Of a stretch of 33,457 bases of DNA, positions 23,914 to 33,382 are shown piece after piece. Position 1 is the first letter of the stretch; each line of letters opens with the position of its first letter. The translations under genes and the position numbers were made by a program. Below the pieces are notes generated by a model. That model saw only the letters and a list, made by a program, of their open reading frames with translations. It had not been told where the DNA came from and ran no database searches. This DNA comes from Ruminococcus sp. AF41-9 (GTDB taxonomy: Bacteria > Bacillota > Clostridia > Lachnospirales > Lachnospiraceae): NCBI RefSeq assembly GCF_003477525.1, contig NZ_QUDO01000042.1, positions 1-33,457 on the forward strand. Reading direction: 5' to 3'.

Positions 23914-23942
23914 TTTACATAATGAGAAAATTTCTGTATAAT
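23914..23942 (+). promoter_or_regulatory. Sigma-A promoter of the metallophosphoesterase gene
   Basis: TTTACA (23914-23919), a 17-base spacer and TATAAT (23937-23942). It begins only a few bases after the spoVT terminator, so this gene is expressed separately in growing cells. Confidence 0.75.
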
Positions 23943-23982
23943 AGGCAGTATCGAATGTTTGCAGGAAGGGAGGAACTTTTTT

Positions 23983-25194
23983 ATGGTTGCAATTTATCTT
24001 GCACCTGCATATCTTGCGGTGTGTGCATATATTTTATTTCGTACGATACACTGGATTCAGGTATTACATAGTATTTTTCAGAATGTCTGGGTGTGCAGAG
24101 GGATTGGACTGATTTATTTTTTTGTTGTGTTCAGTATCCTGATCGCATTCATGGCACCGGCCTCGGGATTTCGGAGATTTATGAAGCTTTTGAGTAATTA
24201 CTGGCTCGGTGTGCTGGTTTATACGATCATGACTGTGGGAATCGCAGACGGACTGAGATTGCTGATAAAATATCCACTGAAGAACGTTGCTTTTCCAGGA
24301 AGAGAATTACTTTTCAGCAATGTGGGGACTGCAGTTGTGGGTGCGGTCTGTGCGGTGATTATTACGACAGTCAGTATTTACGGAATGATTAATGCGGGAA
24401 ATATACAGACAACGAAGTATGATATTTCCATTGATAAGAAAGCTGGAAAACTGGATTCATTGAATGTGGTGCTGATCGCAGATCTTCATCTGGGATATAA
24501 TATCGGATGCCGACATATGGAGAAGATGGTGGAGAGGATCAATGCACAGAACCCGGATCTGGTTGTGGTTGCCGGAGATATTTTTGACAATGAGTATGAG
24601 GCACTGGAGAATCCGGACAGACTGGCGGCGATCCTGAGAGGAATTCAGTCGAAGTATGGGGTGTATGCATGTTATGGAAATCATGATATTCAGGAGAAAA
24701 TTCTGGCGGGATTTACCTTTGGAGGTAAGGAGAAGAAGGAGAGTTCTGTGAAGATGGATGAATTTCTGGAAAAATCAGGGATTACGCTTCTTCGGGATGA
24801 GTACGTGTTGATTGATGATTCTTTCTACCTGTATGGAAGACCGGATTATGAGCGACCGGGACGTGGGATTGATGAAAGAAAGAGTCCGCAGGAGATTACG
24901 GAAGATTTGGATTTGTCATTGCCTGTACTGGTGATTGATCATGAGCCGAGAGAACTGCAGGAACTGGCGGATGCGGGTGTGGATGCAGACTTGTGTGGAC
25001 ATACTCATGACGGACAGTTGTTTCCGGGAAATCTTACCATTAAGCTGATGTGGGAGAATGCATGTGGATACCTGAAAAAAGGAAACATGCACAGCATTGT
25101 TACCTCCGGGGTAGGGCTTTTCGGACCTAATATGAGAGTAGGTACGAAAAGCGAGATTTGTGATATTATGATGCATTTTAACCGAATCAAGTAA
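23983..25194 (+). CDS. Membrane-anchored metallophosphoesterase (YkuE-like)
   Basis: 403 residues from ATG 23983, after GGGAGGAAC; the in-frame TTG 24 bases earlier is rejected. About five membrane segments fill residues 1-~130. A calcineurin-type phosphoesterase domain follows with all metal motifs: DLHLG, GDIFDN, GNHD and CGHTHDGQLFPG. The active site would face the outside or the membrane surface, acting on a phosphodiester such as a lipid or wall precursor; the substrate is unknown. A stop codon immediately abuts the convergent VanY-like gene with no terminator between them. Confidence 0.9.
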   Translation: MVAIYLAPAYLAVCAYILFRTIHWIQVLHSIFQNVWVCRGIGLIYFFVVFSILIAFMAPASGFRRFMKLLSNYWLGVLVYTIMTVGIADGLRLLIKYPLKNVAFPGRELLFSNVGTAVVGAVCAVIITTVSIYGMINAGNIQTTKYDISIDKKAGKLDSLNVVLIADLHLGYNIGCRHMEKMVERINAQNPDLVVVAGDIFDNEYEALENPDRLAAILRGIQSKYGVYACYGNHDIQEKILAGFTFGGKEKKESSVKMDEFLEKSGITLLRDEYVLIDDSFYLYGRPDYERPGRGIDERKSPQEITEDLDLSLPVLVIDHEPRELQELADAGVDADLCGHTHDGQLFPGNLTIKLMWENACGYLKKGNMHSIVTSGVGLFGPNMRVGTKSEICDIMMHFNRIK

Positions 25195-25199
25195 GCCCC

Positions 25200-25790
25200 C
25201 TACTTCAATTGCGAATATCCGTTTGACTTAACCTCCGGATTTTGTAAAGGTGCACCGAAAGTTGTGTAATATTCTTCAAGAGTAAGTCCTGTCAGTCTGA
25301 GACATCCGGCAAGTGGACGGGTTACATAGCGGATATGCCAGGGTTCCCAGGGGATGCCTGTGATGTGTTCTTTGTTTGCCGGGTAACGGATAATGAAGCC
25401 GTAGAGAGAGGCATTTCGTGCAAGCCATTTTCCTTCAGGAGTTTCAGCAAATTCCGGGATGAGCTGGTACTGGATTGACGGACATGAAACATCCAGTGCA
25501 AGCCCGCTCTGGTGTTCACTGGTGCCTGGAGCTGCCACATAAGGGTTGCCGGCAGAGAGTTGTTGCTGGCGTTTGTAGGAGCGGTAGCCGGAGACTCCTG
25601 TGATGCTCAGAGATTCTTTCTGCGCTGCCTGTATCAGTGAGAAGGCTGCATGGGCGGTACGAAATTCCAGAAGGCGTTTCGAATCGCCGCAGGGTGCATC
25701 AAATGGAATTCCGATGTCTGTCAGATTTTCAGGAACATAGTCTGGCGGCAGAGGATGATCTTTATTGATCAGACGGGTATACAGATTCAT
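25200..25790 (-). CDS. D-alanyl-D-alanine carboxypeptidase, VanY/M15 family
   Basis: A 196-residue M15B peptidase with a complete zinc site: His93 and Asp100 in SEHQSGLALD, catalytic Glu149 and zinc ligand His152 in EPWH. SGYRSYKRQQ and NASLYGFIIRY are further family marks. It would trim the terminal D-Ala of peptidoglycan stem peptides or act on a related peptide. No signal peptide or membrane segment is seen, unusual for a wall enzyme; the start is fixed by the downstream hairpin region and a GGAAAGGGGG box. That box lies inside the 3' arm of a perfect 16-bp hairpin, so translation may be held down. Terminates against the convergent phosphoesterase gene. Confidence 0.9.
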   Translation of the reverse strand: MNLYTRLINKDHPLPPDYVPENLTDIGIPFDAPCGDSKRLLEFRTAHAAFSLIQAAQKESLSITGVSGYRSYKRQQQLSAGNPYVAAPGTSEHQSGLALDVSCPSIQYQLIPEFAETPEGKWLARNASLYGFIIRYPANKEHITGIPWEPWHIRYVTRPLAGCLRLTGLTLEEYYTTFGAPLQNPEVKSNGYSQLK

Positions 25791-25793
25791 AAG

Positions 25794-25839
25794 AAAAGCC
25801 CCCTTTCCCTTTTATGTCTATGAGGGAAAGGGGGCTTTT
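25794..25839 (-). terminator. Perfect 16-bp hairpin between pncB and the vanY-like gene
   Basis: AAAAGCCCCCTTTCCC (25794-25809) is the exact inverse of 25824-25839, loop of 14 bases. On the minus strand it follows pncB and is trailed by TTTTCTT, so it is a strong terminator. Its second arm also contains the ribosome binding site of the carboxypeptidase gene, whose ATG is four bases beyond the stem. Confidence 0.88.
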
Positions 25840-25859
25840 ATGCTACAAAAATCCGGAAA

Positions 25860-27323
25860 TCAATCAAGAGATTTCTCACTCATCTCTTCAAGCAGGTCTT
25901 TTTTCAGATCCCAGAGTTTCTGGGAAAGATCTACATAGACTTTCTGCGGATTTACGAAACGTCTGGATTCATCCCAGAGAGTATTCTGCTCTTTCTGGCA
26001 GTAGTCACGAAGTTCCATTACAGATGGAGATTCATAAACACGTTTCCCTTCTTTGATTACAGGAACAAGAAGCTCACGGATTTCGTAAGTTCCACCAAGA
26101 ACTTTGGTCTTTTTCCAGGTATCGATCGGGTCAAAGAGAACCATGTTTTCGTCTGCATTTAATTCTTCGTCAACAAGACAGATCAGGTCTGCTTTGATCT
26201 TGCCTGTTTTCTTGCTGTAGAGACGATATACGGTTTTATTTCCCGGGTTAGTAACTTTCTCTGTATTTTCGGAAAGTTTGATTTTAGGGGTAAATTCAGC
26301 GCTGCCAGTGTCTTTGACTGCGGCAAGTTTGTAAACGCCGCCGAAAGCTGGATTGTCGTTGGCGGTGATCAGTCTTGTTCCGACACCCCAGGAGTTGATT
26401 TTCGCATCCTGGGCTTTGAGGCTGTCGATCAGGTATTCATCCAGATCGCTGGATGCGGAGATGATCGCATCGTCAAATCCGGCAGCAGCCAGCATTTTGT
26501 ATGCTTCTTTGGAAAGATAAGCAAGGTCACCGCTGTCGATACGGATTCCATATTTGGTAAGTGGAATACCTTCTTCGCGCATTTCCTCGAATACACGGAT
26601 GGCATTCGGAACACCGGATTTCAGAACATCGTAGGTGTCTACCAGTAAGGTGCATGCGTTTGGATAAAGTTTTGCATAAGTTTTGAATGCGGTATATTCG
26701 TCCGGGAAGCTCATGATCCAACTGTGGGCATGAGTTCCGAGAACCGGTACATCGAACATTTTGCCGGTGAGAACACAGGAAGTACCGGCACATCCGCCGA
26801 TGACTGCGGCACGGGCACCAAAGATACCTGCATCCGGTCCCTGCGCACGGCGAAGACCAAATTCCATGATCGCATCACCTTTGGCTGCATAGCAGACGCG
26901 GGCAGCTTTGGTTGCGATAAGGCTCTGGTGGTTGATGATGTTCAGGATTGCGGTTTCTACAAGCTGTGCTTCCATGATCGGGGCAACAACTTTAACAAGT
27001 GGCTCTCTCGGGAATACGACAGTTCCTTCCGGAATTGCATAAATATCACCTGTAAACTGGAAGTTACTTAAATATTCCAGAAAGTCTTCGTCAAAAGTGT
27101 TCAGGCTTCTCAGATATTCGATGTCTTCGTCTGTGAAATGAAGATTCTCAATATACTCGATCATCTGCTCCAGACCGGCAGTGATGGCAAAAGCACCGCC
27201 ACATGGATTGGTACGGTAGAACATATCGAAGATAACGGTCTGGTTCGTTGGATTTTTAAAATATCCCTGCATCATAGTCAGCTCATAAAGGTCTGTGAGC
27301 AGAGTAAGATTATTTGCTCTCAT
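25860..27323 (-). CDS. pncB: Nicotinate phosphoribosyltransferase
   Basis: A 487-residue NAPRTase that joins nicotinate and PRPP (with ATP) to nicotinate mononucleotide in NAD salvage. Conserved segments are present: LLTDLYELTMMQGYF at the N-terminus, FDMFYRTNPCGGAFAITAGL, EFGLRRAQGPDAG, GTHAHSWIMSF, and RIDSGDLAYLSKEAYKML. The length is normal for the Firmicute type. AAAGGAG precedes the ATG by 7 bases. The gene has a long leader of about 260 bases with several stems and an upstream TATAAT, which suggests RNA-level control. A terminator hairpin follows directly. Confidence 0.96.
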   Translation of the reverse strand: MRANNLTLLTDLYELTMMQGYFKNPTNQTVIFDMFYRTNPCGGAFAITAGLEQMIEYIENLHFTDEDIEYLRSLNTFDEDFLEYLSNFQFTGDIYAIPEGTVVFPREPLVKVVAPIMEAQLVETAILNIINHQSLIATKAARVCYAAKGDAIMEFGLRRAQGPDAGIFGARAAVIGGCAGTSCVLTGKMFDVPVLGTHAHSWIMSFPDEYTAFKTYAKLYPNACTLLVDTYDVLKSGVPNAIRVFEEMREEGIPLTKYGIRIDSGDLAYLSKEAYKMLAAAGFDDAIISASSDLDEYLIDSLKAQDAKINSWGVGTRLITANDNPAFGGVYKLAAVKDTGSAEFTPKIKLSENTEKVTNPGNKTVYRLYSKKTGKIKADLICLVDEELNADENMVLFDPIDTWKKTKVLGGTYEIRELLVPVIKEGKRVYESPSVMELRDYCQKEQNTLWDESRRFVNPQKVYVDLSQKLWDLKKDLLEEMSEKSLD

Positions 27324-27344
27324 AATAGATCTCCTTTTTTCGTT

Positions 27345-27597
27345 AATAATAATGTCTCATTGTCAGGAGAAAATTATTATTAAATATTGATCAAAATATT
27401 TCCTGCGGTTTCTTTTGTTTTCCGTCAGGAATGATTGACAGCACTTCAACTGATACTGAGCAGGGTGGGAGAAACCGTATTTCATTACGGGGTCAGCCAG
27501 AAAGGGAAGTGCTGAAAGTTTTCGGCTGCTGTTCGGTGCTCATCCTGAAAAAGATGATTCTGTCTGAATGAACATCAGCAAGGTTTTCTTGATTATA
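27345..27597 (-). promoter_or_regulatory. pncB promoter and structured leader RNA (unknown class)
   Basis: On the minus strand a TATAAT box (27592-27597) is followed by ~260 untranslated bases. The best structure is at 27439-27514: P1 GAAGTGCTG/CAGCACTTC (9 bp), an inner CTGA/TCAG stem (27450-27453 with 27493-27496) and a CCGTA/TACGG hairpin (27475-27479 with 27486-27490), with purine-rich asymmetric internal loops read from the plus strand. Nearer the gene are an AAATATT/AATATTT hairpin (27382-27401) and a 9-bp AATAATAAT/ATTATTATT stem (27345-27381) close to the ribosome binding site. I recognise no known riboswitch. The -35 is weak. Confidence 0.5.
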
Positions 27598-27700
27598 GCA
27601 TAATTTTACCCTCAGTACATAAAAAAAGTCCCCGAAAAAGGCGGTATTTTCACGTTTTTGAAGAAAAATAAAAAAAATTAAAAAAATTTCAAAAAAGGGG

Positions 27701-27729
27701 TTGCATTTTCTGGAGACCTAGTATATAAT
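27701..27729 (+). promoter_or_regulatory. Sigma-A promoter of tRNA-Gln
   Basis: TTGCAT (27701-27706), a 17-base spacer and TATAAT (27724-27729), about 40 bases before the tRNA. Confidence 0.82.
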
Positions 27730-27770
27730 ACCAATTGTCGCGAACGAAGTAGCGAAAACAAAACAACATA

Positions 27771-27842
27771 AAGGCTATCGCCAAACGGTAAGGCAACGGA
27801 CTCTGACTCCGTCAGTTCAAGGTTCGAATCCTTGTAGCCCTG
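27771..27842 (+). tRNA. tRNA-Gln (CTG)
   Basis: The anticodon stem ACGGA/TCCGT encloses CTCTGAC, anticodon CTG. D arm GCC...GGC and T arm CAAGG/CCTTG are intact. The acceptor stem pairs in six of seven positions; the second pair is A27772-C27840, where G-C is usual. Discriminator G27842, no CCA encoded. It is a single-gene unit with promoter and terminator. Confidence 0.93.
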
Positions 27843-27849
27843 CTACATG

Positions 27850-27880
27850 AGGCACCTCGGTATGAGGTGCCTTTTTATTT
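27850..27880 (+). terminator. Terminator of tRNA-Gln
   Basis: AGGCACCTC (27850-27858) pairs perfectly with GAGGTGCCT (27864-27872), then TTTTATTT. Confidence 0.92.
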
Positions 27881-27970
27881 TGTAAAAAATATTCGCAGCA
27901 TAAAATAACAGCCGTTTCGCAATGATTTGTTAACGAAACGGCTGATGTATTATAATCAGGGTTTGGCATT

Positions 27971-28675
27971 TCAATCTATTCCAACATGAATACCACCTTT
28001 TCTTTCAGATGGCTGTATGATCACAGTGACGGGCTGGTTTCCATGCCATTCGTATTGGTAGGATTCACCGGATGCCTGCCCGATAAAGGTTTTCCAGGAG
28101 ACATCTGCGGTGACCTGAGGATCACAGTGGCCGTTTCCAATCCAGCAGATCACGGCATCAGGGTCGACGGCGATTGTATCACGGGAATAAACATTGCTGA
28201 GTACGATCGGGTTTCCATCAGATAATACTGCGACATAGGCATCTTTTCCTCTGCCTGTGAGAGTAGAGGTGGCAAGCTCTTTCTGGGAAAGAACTCCGAC
28301 ACCGATAAAGCGTACACTGTAGTCACAGTCCTGCGAGAAGGCAAGGATATTTTCTGATTCTACGGAGATGGTTTCGCCTGGTTCCAGATGGTAGACAACG
28401 ACATGCTGTCCATAATTGGCATAATAGGTAACGGAATCGCCGTTTAAATTTACTTTCATTAATGGAAGGTTTTCTTTTGTGACACGTCTTGCCAGAGAGT
28501 TTAAGACTGCCTGGCCCAGATTGCTCTGTGGTCCGAAAAGAACTTTTTCAAATCTGTAATTTTTTCCTCCGGCATTTTCACCGGCGATAAAGGCACCGGC
28601 TTTTGTGAAAAGAACGTCATTTCCGGTGCAGGTTACTTTCAGGGTTAATTCGTTGATGGTTTCAAATGTTAACAT
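27971..28675 (-). CDS. AIM24-family protein
   Basis: A 234-residue protein of the AIM24/TIGR00266 family, a two-layer beta-sandwich fold of unknown biochemical role in bacteria. Typical segments: FTKAGAFIAGENAGGKNYRFEK, VYHLEPGETISVESENILAF, YSVRFIGVGVLSQKELATSTLTGRG, and SNVYSRDTIAVDPDAVICW. No signal or membrane segment. AGGAGG precedes the ATG, and a TATAAT lies 28 bases upstream. It follows a TerD-family gene on the same strand; the two families often co-occur in stress or tellurite-type gene neighbourhoods, so a shared role in envelope or redox stress is a guess. Confidence 0.88.
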   Translation of the reverse strand: MLTFETINELTLKVTCTGNDVLFTKAGAFIAGENAGGKNYRFEKVLFGPQSNLGQAVLNSLARRVTKENLPLMKVNLNGDSVTYYANYGQHVVVYHLEPGETISVESENILAFSQDCDYSVRFIGVGVLSQKELATSTLTGRGKDAYVAVLSDGNPIVLSNVYSRDTIAVDPDAVICWIGNGHCDPQVTADVSWKTFIGQASGESYQYEWHGNQPVTVIIQPSERKGGIHVGID

Positions 28676-28702
28676 GAATGGTTCCTCCTGATTTTGATTA
28701 CT

Positions 28703-28708
28703 ATTATA
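28703..28708 (-). promoter_or_regulatory. -10 box of the AIM24 gene
   Basis: Minus-strand TATAAT about 28 bases before the start codon. No good -35 at 16-18 bases, so an activator or an extended signal may be needed. Confidence 0.4.
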
Positions 28709-28791
28709 TTTGGGATGCTATATGTTTCTGTATTATTTTTGGGAATAGATATAGATTCCTGTTGTTTATTTGCTTATGAGTAAGTAACGAA

Positions 28792-28817
28792 GCGGATTGC
28801 GAATATTCGCATTCTGC
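28792..28817 (-). other. 26-bp palindrome between terD-like and AIM24 genes
   Basis: Arms centred on GCGAATATTCGC, extending to GC...GC on both sides with two weak pairs, lie 25 bases after the terD-like stop. No T tract follows. It may be a 3' stem-loop or a binding site for a dimeric protein. Confidence 0.5.
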
Positions 28818-28842
28818 GAGTCAGGTGATTTCAGATAGTCGT

Positions 28843-29730
28843 TTAAGCAGTCTGAACTCCATATAATTCACATAATCCTGCAAGATCTCTGGCGACACCA
28901 TTTCCGACTGCGTTAAATTTCCAGGTTCCGTGATACAGATAAATTTCTCCTATCATCATAGAAGTGACATTGGAATAATATTCATCCATCTGGAAGCTGA
29001 CAATTTCCTGATCGGAAGGGCTGTCCAGAACACGAACCCAGGCATCCTGGATCATGCTGAAATTCAGATGCTTTTCCAATGCTTCATTGATGGTAAGGAC
29101 AAAAACAATTTTGCTCACGGAAGGACTCAGGCGTGACAGGTCAATGGAGATCATCTCACGGTCAGCACCCTGACTGAGAGAAAAACTGGTACTTTTATCA
29201 GGGCTTTGTTTCTGTCCATAGAAAACAAACCAGTCATCGCCGGGAACTTTGCCGGTATCATTCAGAAGGAAGGCGGATACGTCTACATCGCAATCTGGAT
29301 TCAGAGTATTCCACCCAAGGCAGACATTGATATGGGAAGAATGTCCGGTAAGATTCAGAGGAACTTTCTGGCCTTTGCGGACTTTATTTTTTAATTGCGG
29401 AACGGCAATGTTCTGGAATGTGGAAGTGGAGTAAGCTGCCTGAGTATTGGAACTGACAGGGGCAGAATTTATCGGTGTGGAATTTCTTATTTTTACAGGA
29501 GCAGAGCTGTCGGAAACGGAAGAACTGTGAACAGGGCTGCTGAAAGAAGGATGATTGTGAACAGAACTGCCGGAAGCAGTCTGATGGTCAGTGGAACTGC
29601 TGACAGAACTCGGACTGTTAAGTTCGGAAATGTCCTGACGTGACAGAGGTTTTCGGATACGTTCCTGGTTTAAAGAGAGGACGGTCTGGCTGTCTACAGG
29701 GCTTTTACTTTTCATAGGGATATTGACCAT
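28843..29730 (-). CDS. TerD-family protein with disordered N-terminal extension
   Basis: 295 residues. Residues 1-~110 are low complexity (Ser, Pro, Val, His and Asn rich) and probably disordered. From ~120 the TerD calcium-binding domain follows: INVCLGWNTLNPDCDVDVSA, FLLNDTGKVPGDDWFVFYGQ, MISIDLSRLSPSVSKIVFVL, and the C-terminal GEIYLYHGTWKFNAVGNGVA. The acidic Asp positions that bind calcium are present. TerD proteins are linked to tellurite and chemical stress and to phage defence-like systems; no other ter genes are near. The ATG follows AGGAGG at 11 bases; a second in-frame ATG lies 15 bases further. Confidence 0.88.
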   Translation of the reverse strand: MVNIPMKSKSPVDSQTVLSLNQERIRKPLSRQDISELNSPSSVSSSTDHQTASGSSVHNHPSFSSPVHSSSVSDSSAPVKIRNSTPINSAPVSSNTQAAYSTSTFQNIAVPQLKNKVRKGQKVPLNLTGHSSHINVCLGWNTLNPDCDVDVSAFLLNDTGKVPGDDWFVFYGQKQSPDKSTSFSLSQGADREMISIDLSRLSPSVSKIVFVLTINEALEKHLNFSMIQDAWVRVLDSPSDQEIVSFQMDEYYSNVTSMMIGEIYLYHGTWKFNAVGNGVARDLAGLCELYGVQTA

Positions 29731-29775
29731 TTGCGTTTTTTCCTCCTGCTGTTTTTATTGACTTAGGTTAGCTCT

Positions 29776-29781
29776 ATTATA
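29776..29781 (-). promoter_or_regulatory. -10 box of the terD-like gene
   Basis: Minus-strand TATAAT about 45 bases before the terD-like start, with only a poor -35 (TAGCCG at 17 bases). The remaining bases to 29953 hold nothing recognisable. Confidence 0.4.
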
Positions 29782-29935
29782 GCGCAGAGAACGGATGTCG
29801 GCTATGAAAAGATGAAAATAATGTAAGTGTGTCTGCAGATATCGAGGATTATTTATCTGCACGCATCCGGACTTTCTTGCCTGCATTATTTTCTGAAACT
29901 GCGATAATAAATGAGAAGATTTATCAGATTAGTAG

Positions 29936-31611
<1,676 letters not shown>

Positions 31612-31783
31612 GAGCTGATGAAACAGAGAAAAAAGAAAGTTGGAAACAGAAACTCAGATGGAGAAGATTTAACTGTGACCAAAGAAAAAACAGGAAATGC
31701 CGGTGAATATCGGAATAAAGTAATCTGAAAAGATCAAAGCATTATAAGACTATAAGATCCAAAGATTACAGGATTAAAAGATT

Positions 31784-31848
31784 AAGAGGATATCGGGAAA
31801 ACAGATGATTTTAGATGTCTGTTTTCTGATATCCTCTTTTTATTTTTT
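31784..31848. terminator. Strong bidirectional terminator
   Basis: A 21-22-bp stem (31784-31805 with 31818-31838, one mismatch) is followed by a long T run on the plus strand; on the minus strand TTAATCTTTT follows. It serves the GH2 remnant and the convergent phosphoribosyltransferase gene. The 170 bases before it have short ATTA/AAGATT repeats only. Confidence 0.9.
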
Positions 31849-31911
31849 TGAAAAAACTTCCAGAAGGTGCTTTCAGCATTGTCTTCGAAGGTACTTAAGC
31901 TGTCATGTATT

Positions 31912-32556
31912 TTACAATGCGGAATATCCATAACTGCTGACAAGTGCATTAATCTTCTGCTTTTTCTGGCACAGAGGGCAGTTGTTGGATGGATAGGAAT
32001 GGTAATCAGGGACATCTTTAGCCTTGAAAATAGAATATACAGGGAGAGAAGCAACGCTGTCTACCCGGCTGAAAATAGCTGCAATACCACGGATGATTCC
32101 ACCATAATACAGGACACTTTCGATTGTTTTGGACAAAGTGGAACCGGTGGTAATGGAACCGTTCAGAATCAGAATATTTTTCCCTTTGATCATTGGCTGA
32201 TAATTATCACGGAAAATAAGCTGTCCGGCATTACCGAATTCAGGTGTGATCACGTAAATGGTCTGGTGTGCATTCATGGAGAAAATACCGGCTTTGGTCA
32301 GCTCTTCTGAAAGATATGCGCCGATAACTTCCAGTCCATCCATACAGATAATGGTATCGATCGGGGTAGAAACTTCATAATTGGAAGCCAGTTCGTGTGC
32401 AATACGCTGTGCTTCCGCAGTTCTTGATTTCATGGTTGTGAGATCAAGATAATGTGTGATGTGAGACTGAGATGTCACGAAATGTCCGGGAATTACTTTG
32501 AGCTGAATACGGCTGTCACTGCGGGCATAAACTTTTGTCATGTTTTCCAGATTCAT
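31912..32556 (-). CDS. Phosphoribosyltransferase-family protein with altered PRPP loop
   Basis: A 214-residue protein with a type I PRTase fold similar to orotate PRTases. The PRPP-binding loop reads ILILNGSITTGSTL, where the usual two acidic residues before the loop (DD) are Asn-Gly; the TTGST part is intact. TIICMDGLEVIGAYLSEEL and GIIRGIAAIFSRVD are other family segments. The C-terminus has a CxxC (NNCPLCQKK). GGGAGGG precedes the ATG by 7 bases. The acidic loss predicts weak or changed catalysis, or a regulatory role that only senses PRPP; both are inference. Substrate is unknown. The leader has a palindrome and hairpin. Confidence 0.8.
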   Translation of the reverse strand: MNLENMTKVYARSDSRIQLKVIPGHFVTSQSHITHYLDLTTMKSRTAEAQRIAHELASNYEVSTPIDTIICMDGLEVIGAYLSEELTKAGIFSMNAHQTIYVITPEFGNAGQLIFRDNYQPMIKGKNILILNGSITTGSTLSKTIESVLYYGGIIRGIAAIFSRVDSVASLPVYSIFKAKDVPDYHSYPSNNCPLCQKKQKINALVSSYGYSAL

Positions 32557-32585
32557 AAGAAACCCTCCCTTAAAAAATAGTGTGG

Positions 32586-32650
32586 TGTCATTTGAATGAC
32601 AGGTGTCTGTGATCCTGTTTGCGTTACCTGTAAGCAGGATTCTTTTTTTT
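32586..32650 (-). promoter_or_regulatory. Leader palindrome and hairpin of the phosphoribosyltransferase gene
   Basis: TGTCATTTGAATGACA (32586-32601) has 7-bp arms, and ATCCTG/CAGGAT (32612-32617 and 32635-32640) forms a hairpin that has a T run on its plus-strand side. Minus-strand TACAAT (about 32654-32659) may be the -10. Function is not known. Confidence 0.4.
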
Positions 32651-32768
32651 GTATTGTACCATCGGAAAGAGAAAAAATAAACAATTTTGTGTAAAAGAAA
32701 TAAAAAAAGTTGTATTGTCTGTAAACTTGTTAAAAAATTACCAAGACAGGGTTGAGATTTGGATGAGT

Positions 32769-32816
32769 CATATGATTGGAAGCGTATATGATTGGAGGTG
32801 TATATGATTGGAGCAG
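32769..32816. repeat. Three tandem copies of a 16-bp unit
   Basis: Copies at 32769-32784, 32785-32800 and 32801-32816 share ATATGATTGGAGG/A with few differences. The second copy supplies GGAGGTG, the third the ATG used by the SGNH fragment. Confidence 0.85.
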
Positions 32817-33187
32817 CGCGTGCAGTATCCGATGTGCTGATGTATCAGCCGGATTTTGTTGGAATTGATTTCAGCGTAAATGATGATCCGACAGATTTTT
32901 TTAAAGAAATCTATGAGGGAGTACTGCTCAAAGTGCTGACCTGGACTTCTGAGCCGGCAGTGGTATTGCTGAATAATGTTTATTATGATACAGGAATCAA
33001 TGCGCAGGAACAGCATGTTGCAGTCGGAGACTGGTATCATGTTACGCATGTGAGCATCAAAGATACTTTATATCAGGAAATGAAAGCTGGTGTTTACACA
33101 AGAGAAGAACTGACACCGGATGGACTGCATCCAAATGATAAAGGACATGAACTTGCGGCAGCAGAAATCATTAAATTTTTAGGATAA
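32804..33187 (+). pseudogene. SGNH/GDSL hydrolase, N-terminally truncated
   Basis: 127 codons from ATG 32804, directly after a GGAGGTG box. The sequence matches the C-terminal half of an SGNH hydrolase: IGAARAVSDVLMYQPDFVGI with FSVNDD (block III), PAVVLLNNVYYDTGINAQ, and DGLHPNDKGHELAAAEI (block V with catalytic Asp and His). The N-terminal half with the catalytic GDS serine and oxyanion Gly is missing, so no esterase activity is expected. Homology starts inside the tandem repeat that also creates the start signals. It may still be translated as a small protein. Confidence 0.8.
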
Positions 33188-33347
33188 TAAGCGGGAATTC
33201 TCGGCAATTCAATTACCGAGATGAAAGCGCAAACTGTGCATATCTGCACTCATAATAAATAAAAATAACAAAACGGTTTTCATTCAATTTCTCCCTATAA
33301 AAAACTGTATCCGGTATTATAAAAAAGAAAATATGTTCGATATTTTA

Positions 33348-33376
33348 TTGCGAAATTTTTGATATCATGGTATACT
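33348..33376 (+). promoter_or_regulatory. Sigma-A promoter of tnpA
   Basis: TTGCGA (33348-33353), a 17-base spacer and TATACT (33371-33376), only 6 bases before the tnpA ATG. The transcript would have almost no leader, so leaderless or weak translation fits the low expression of such elements. Confidence 0.6.
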
Positions 33377-33382
33377 ATATGT

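Noticed and set aside
27439..27514. T-box or other known riboswitch in the pncB leader
   Set aside because: GGGTGGGA on the plus strand only looks like the T-box core and lies on the wrong strand; no other class motif fits.
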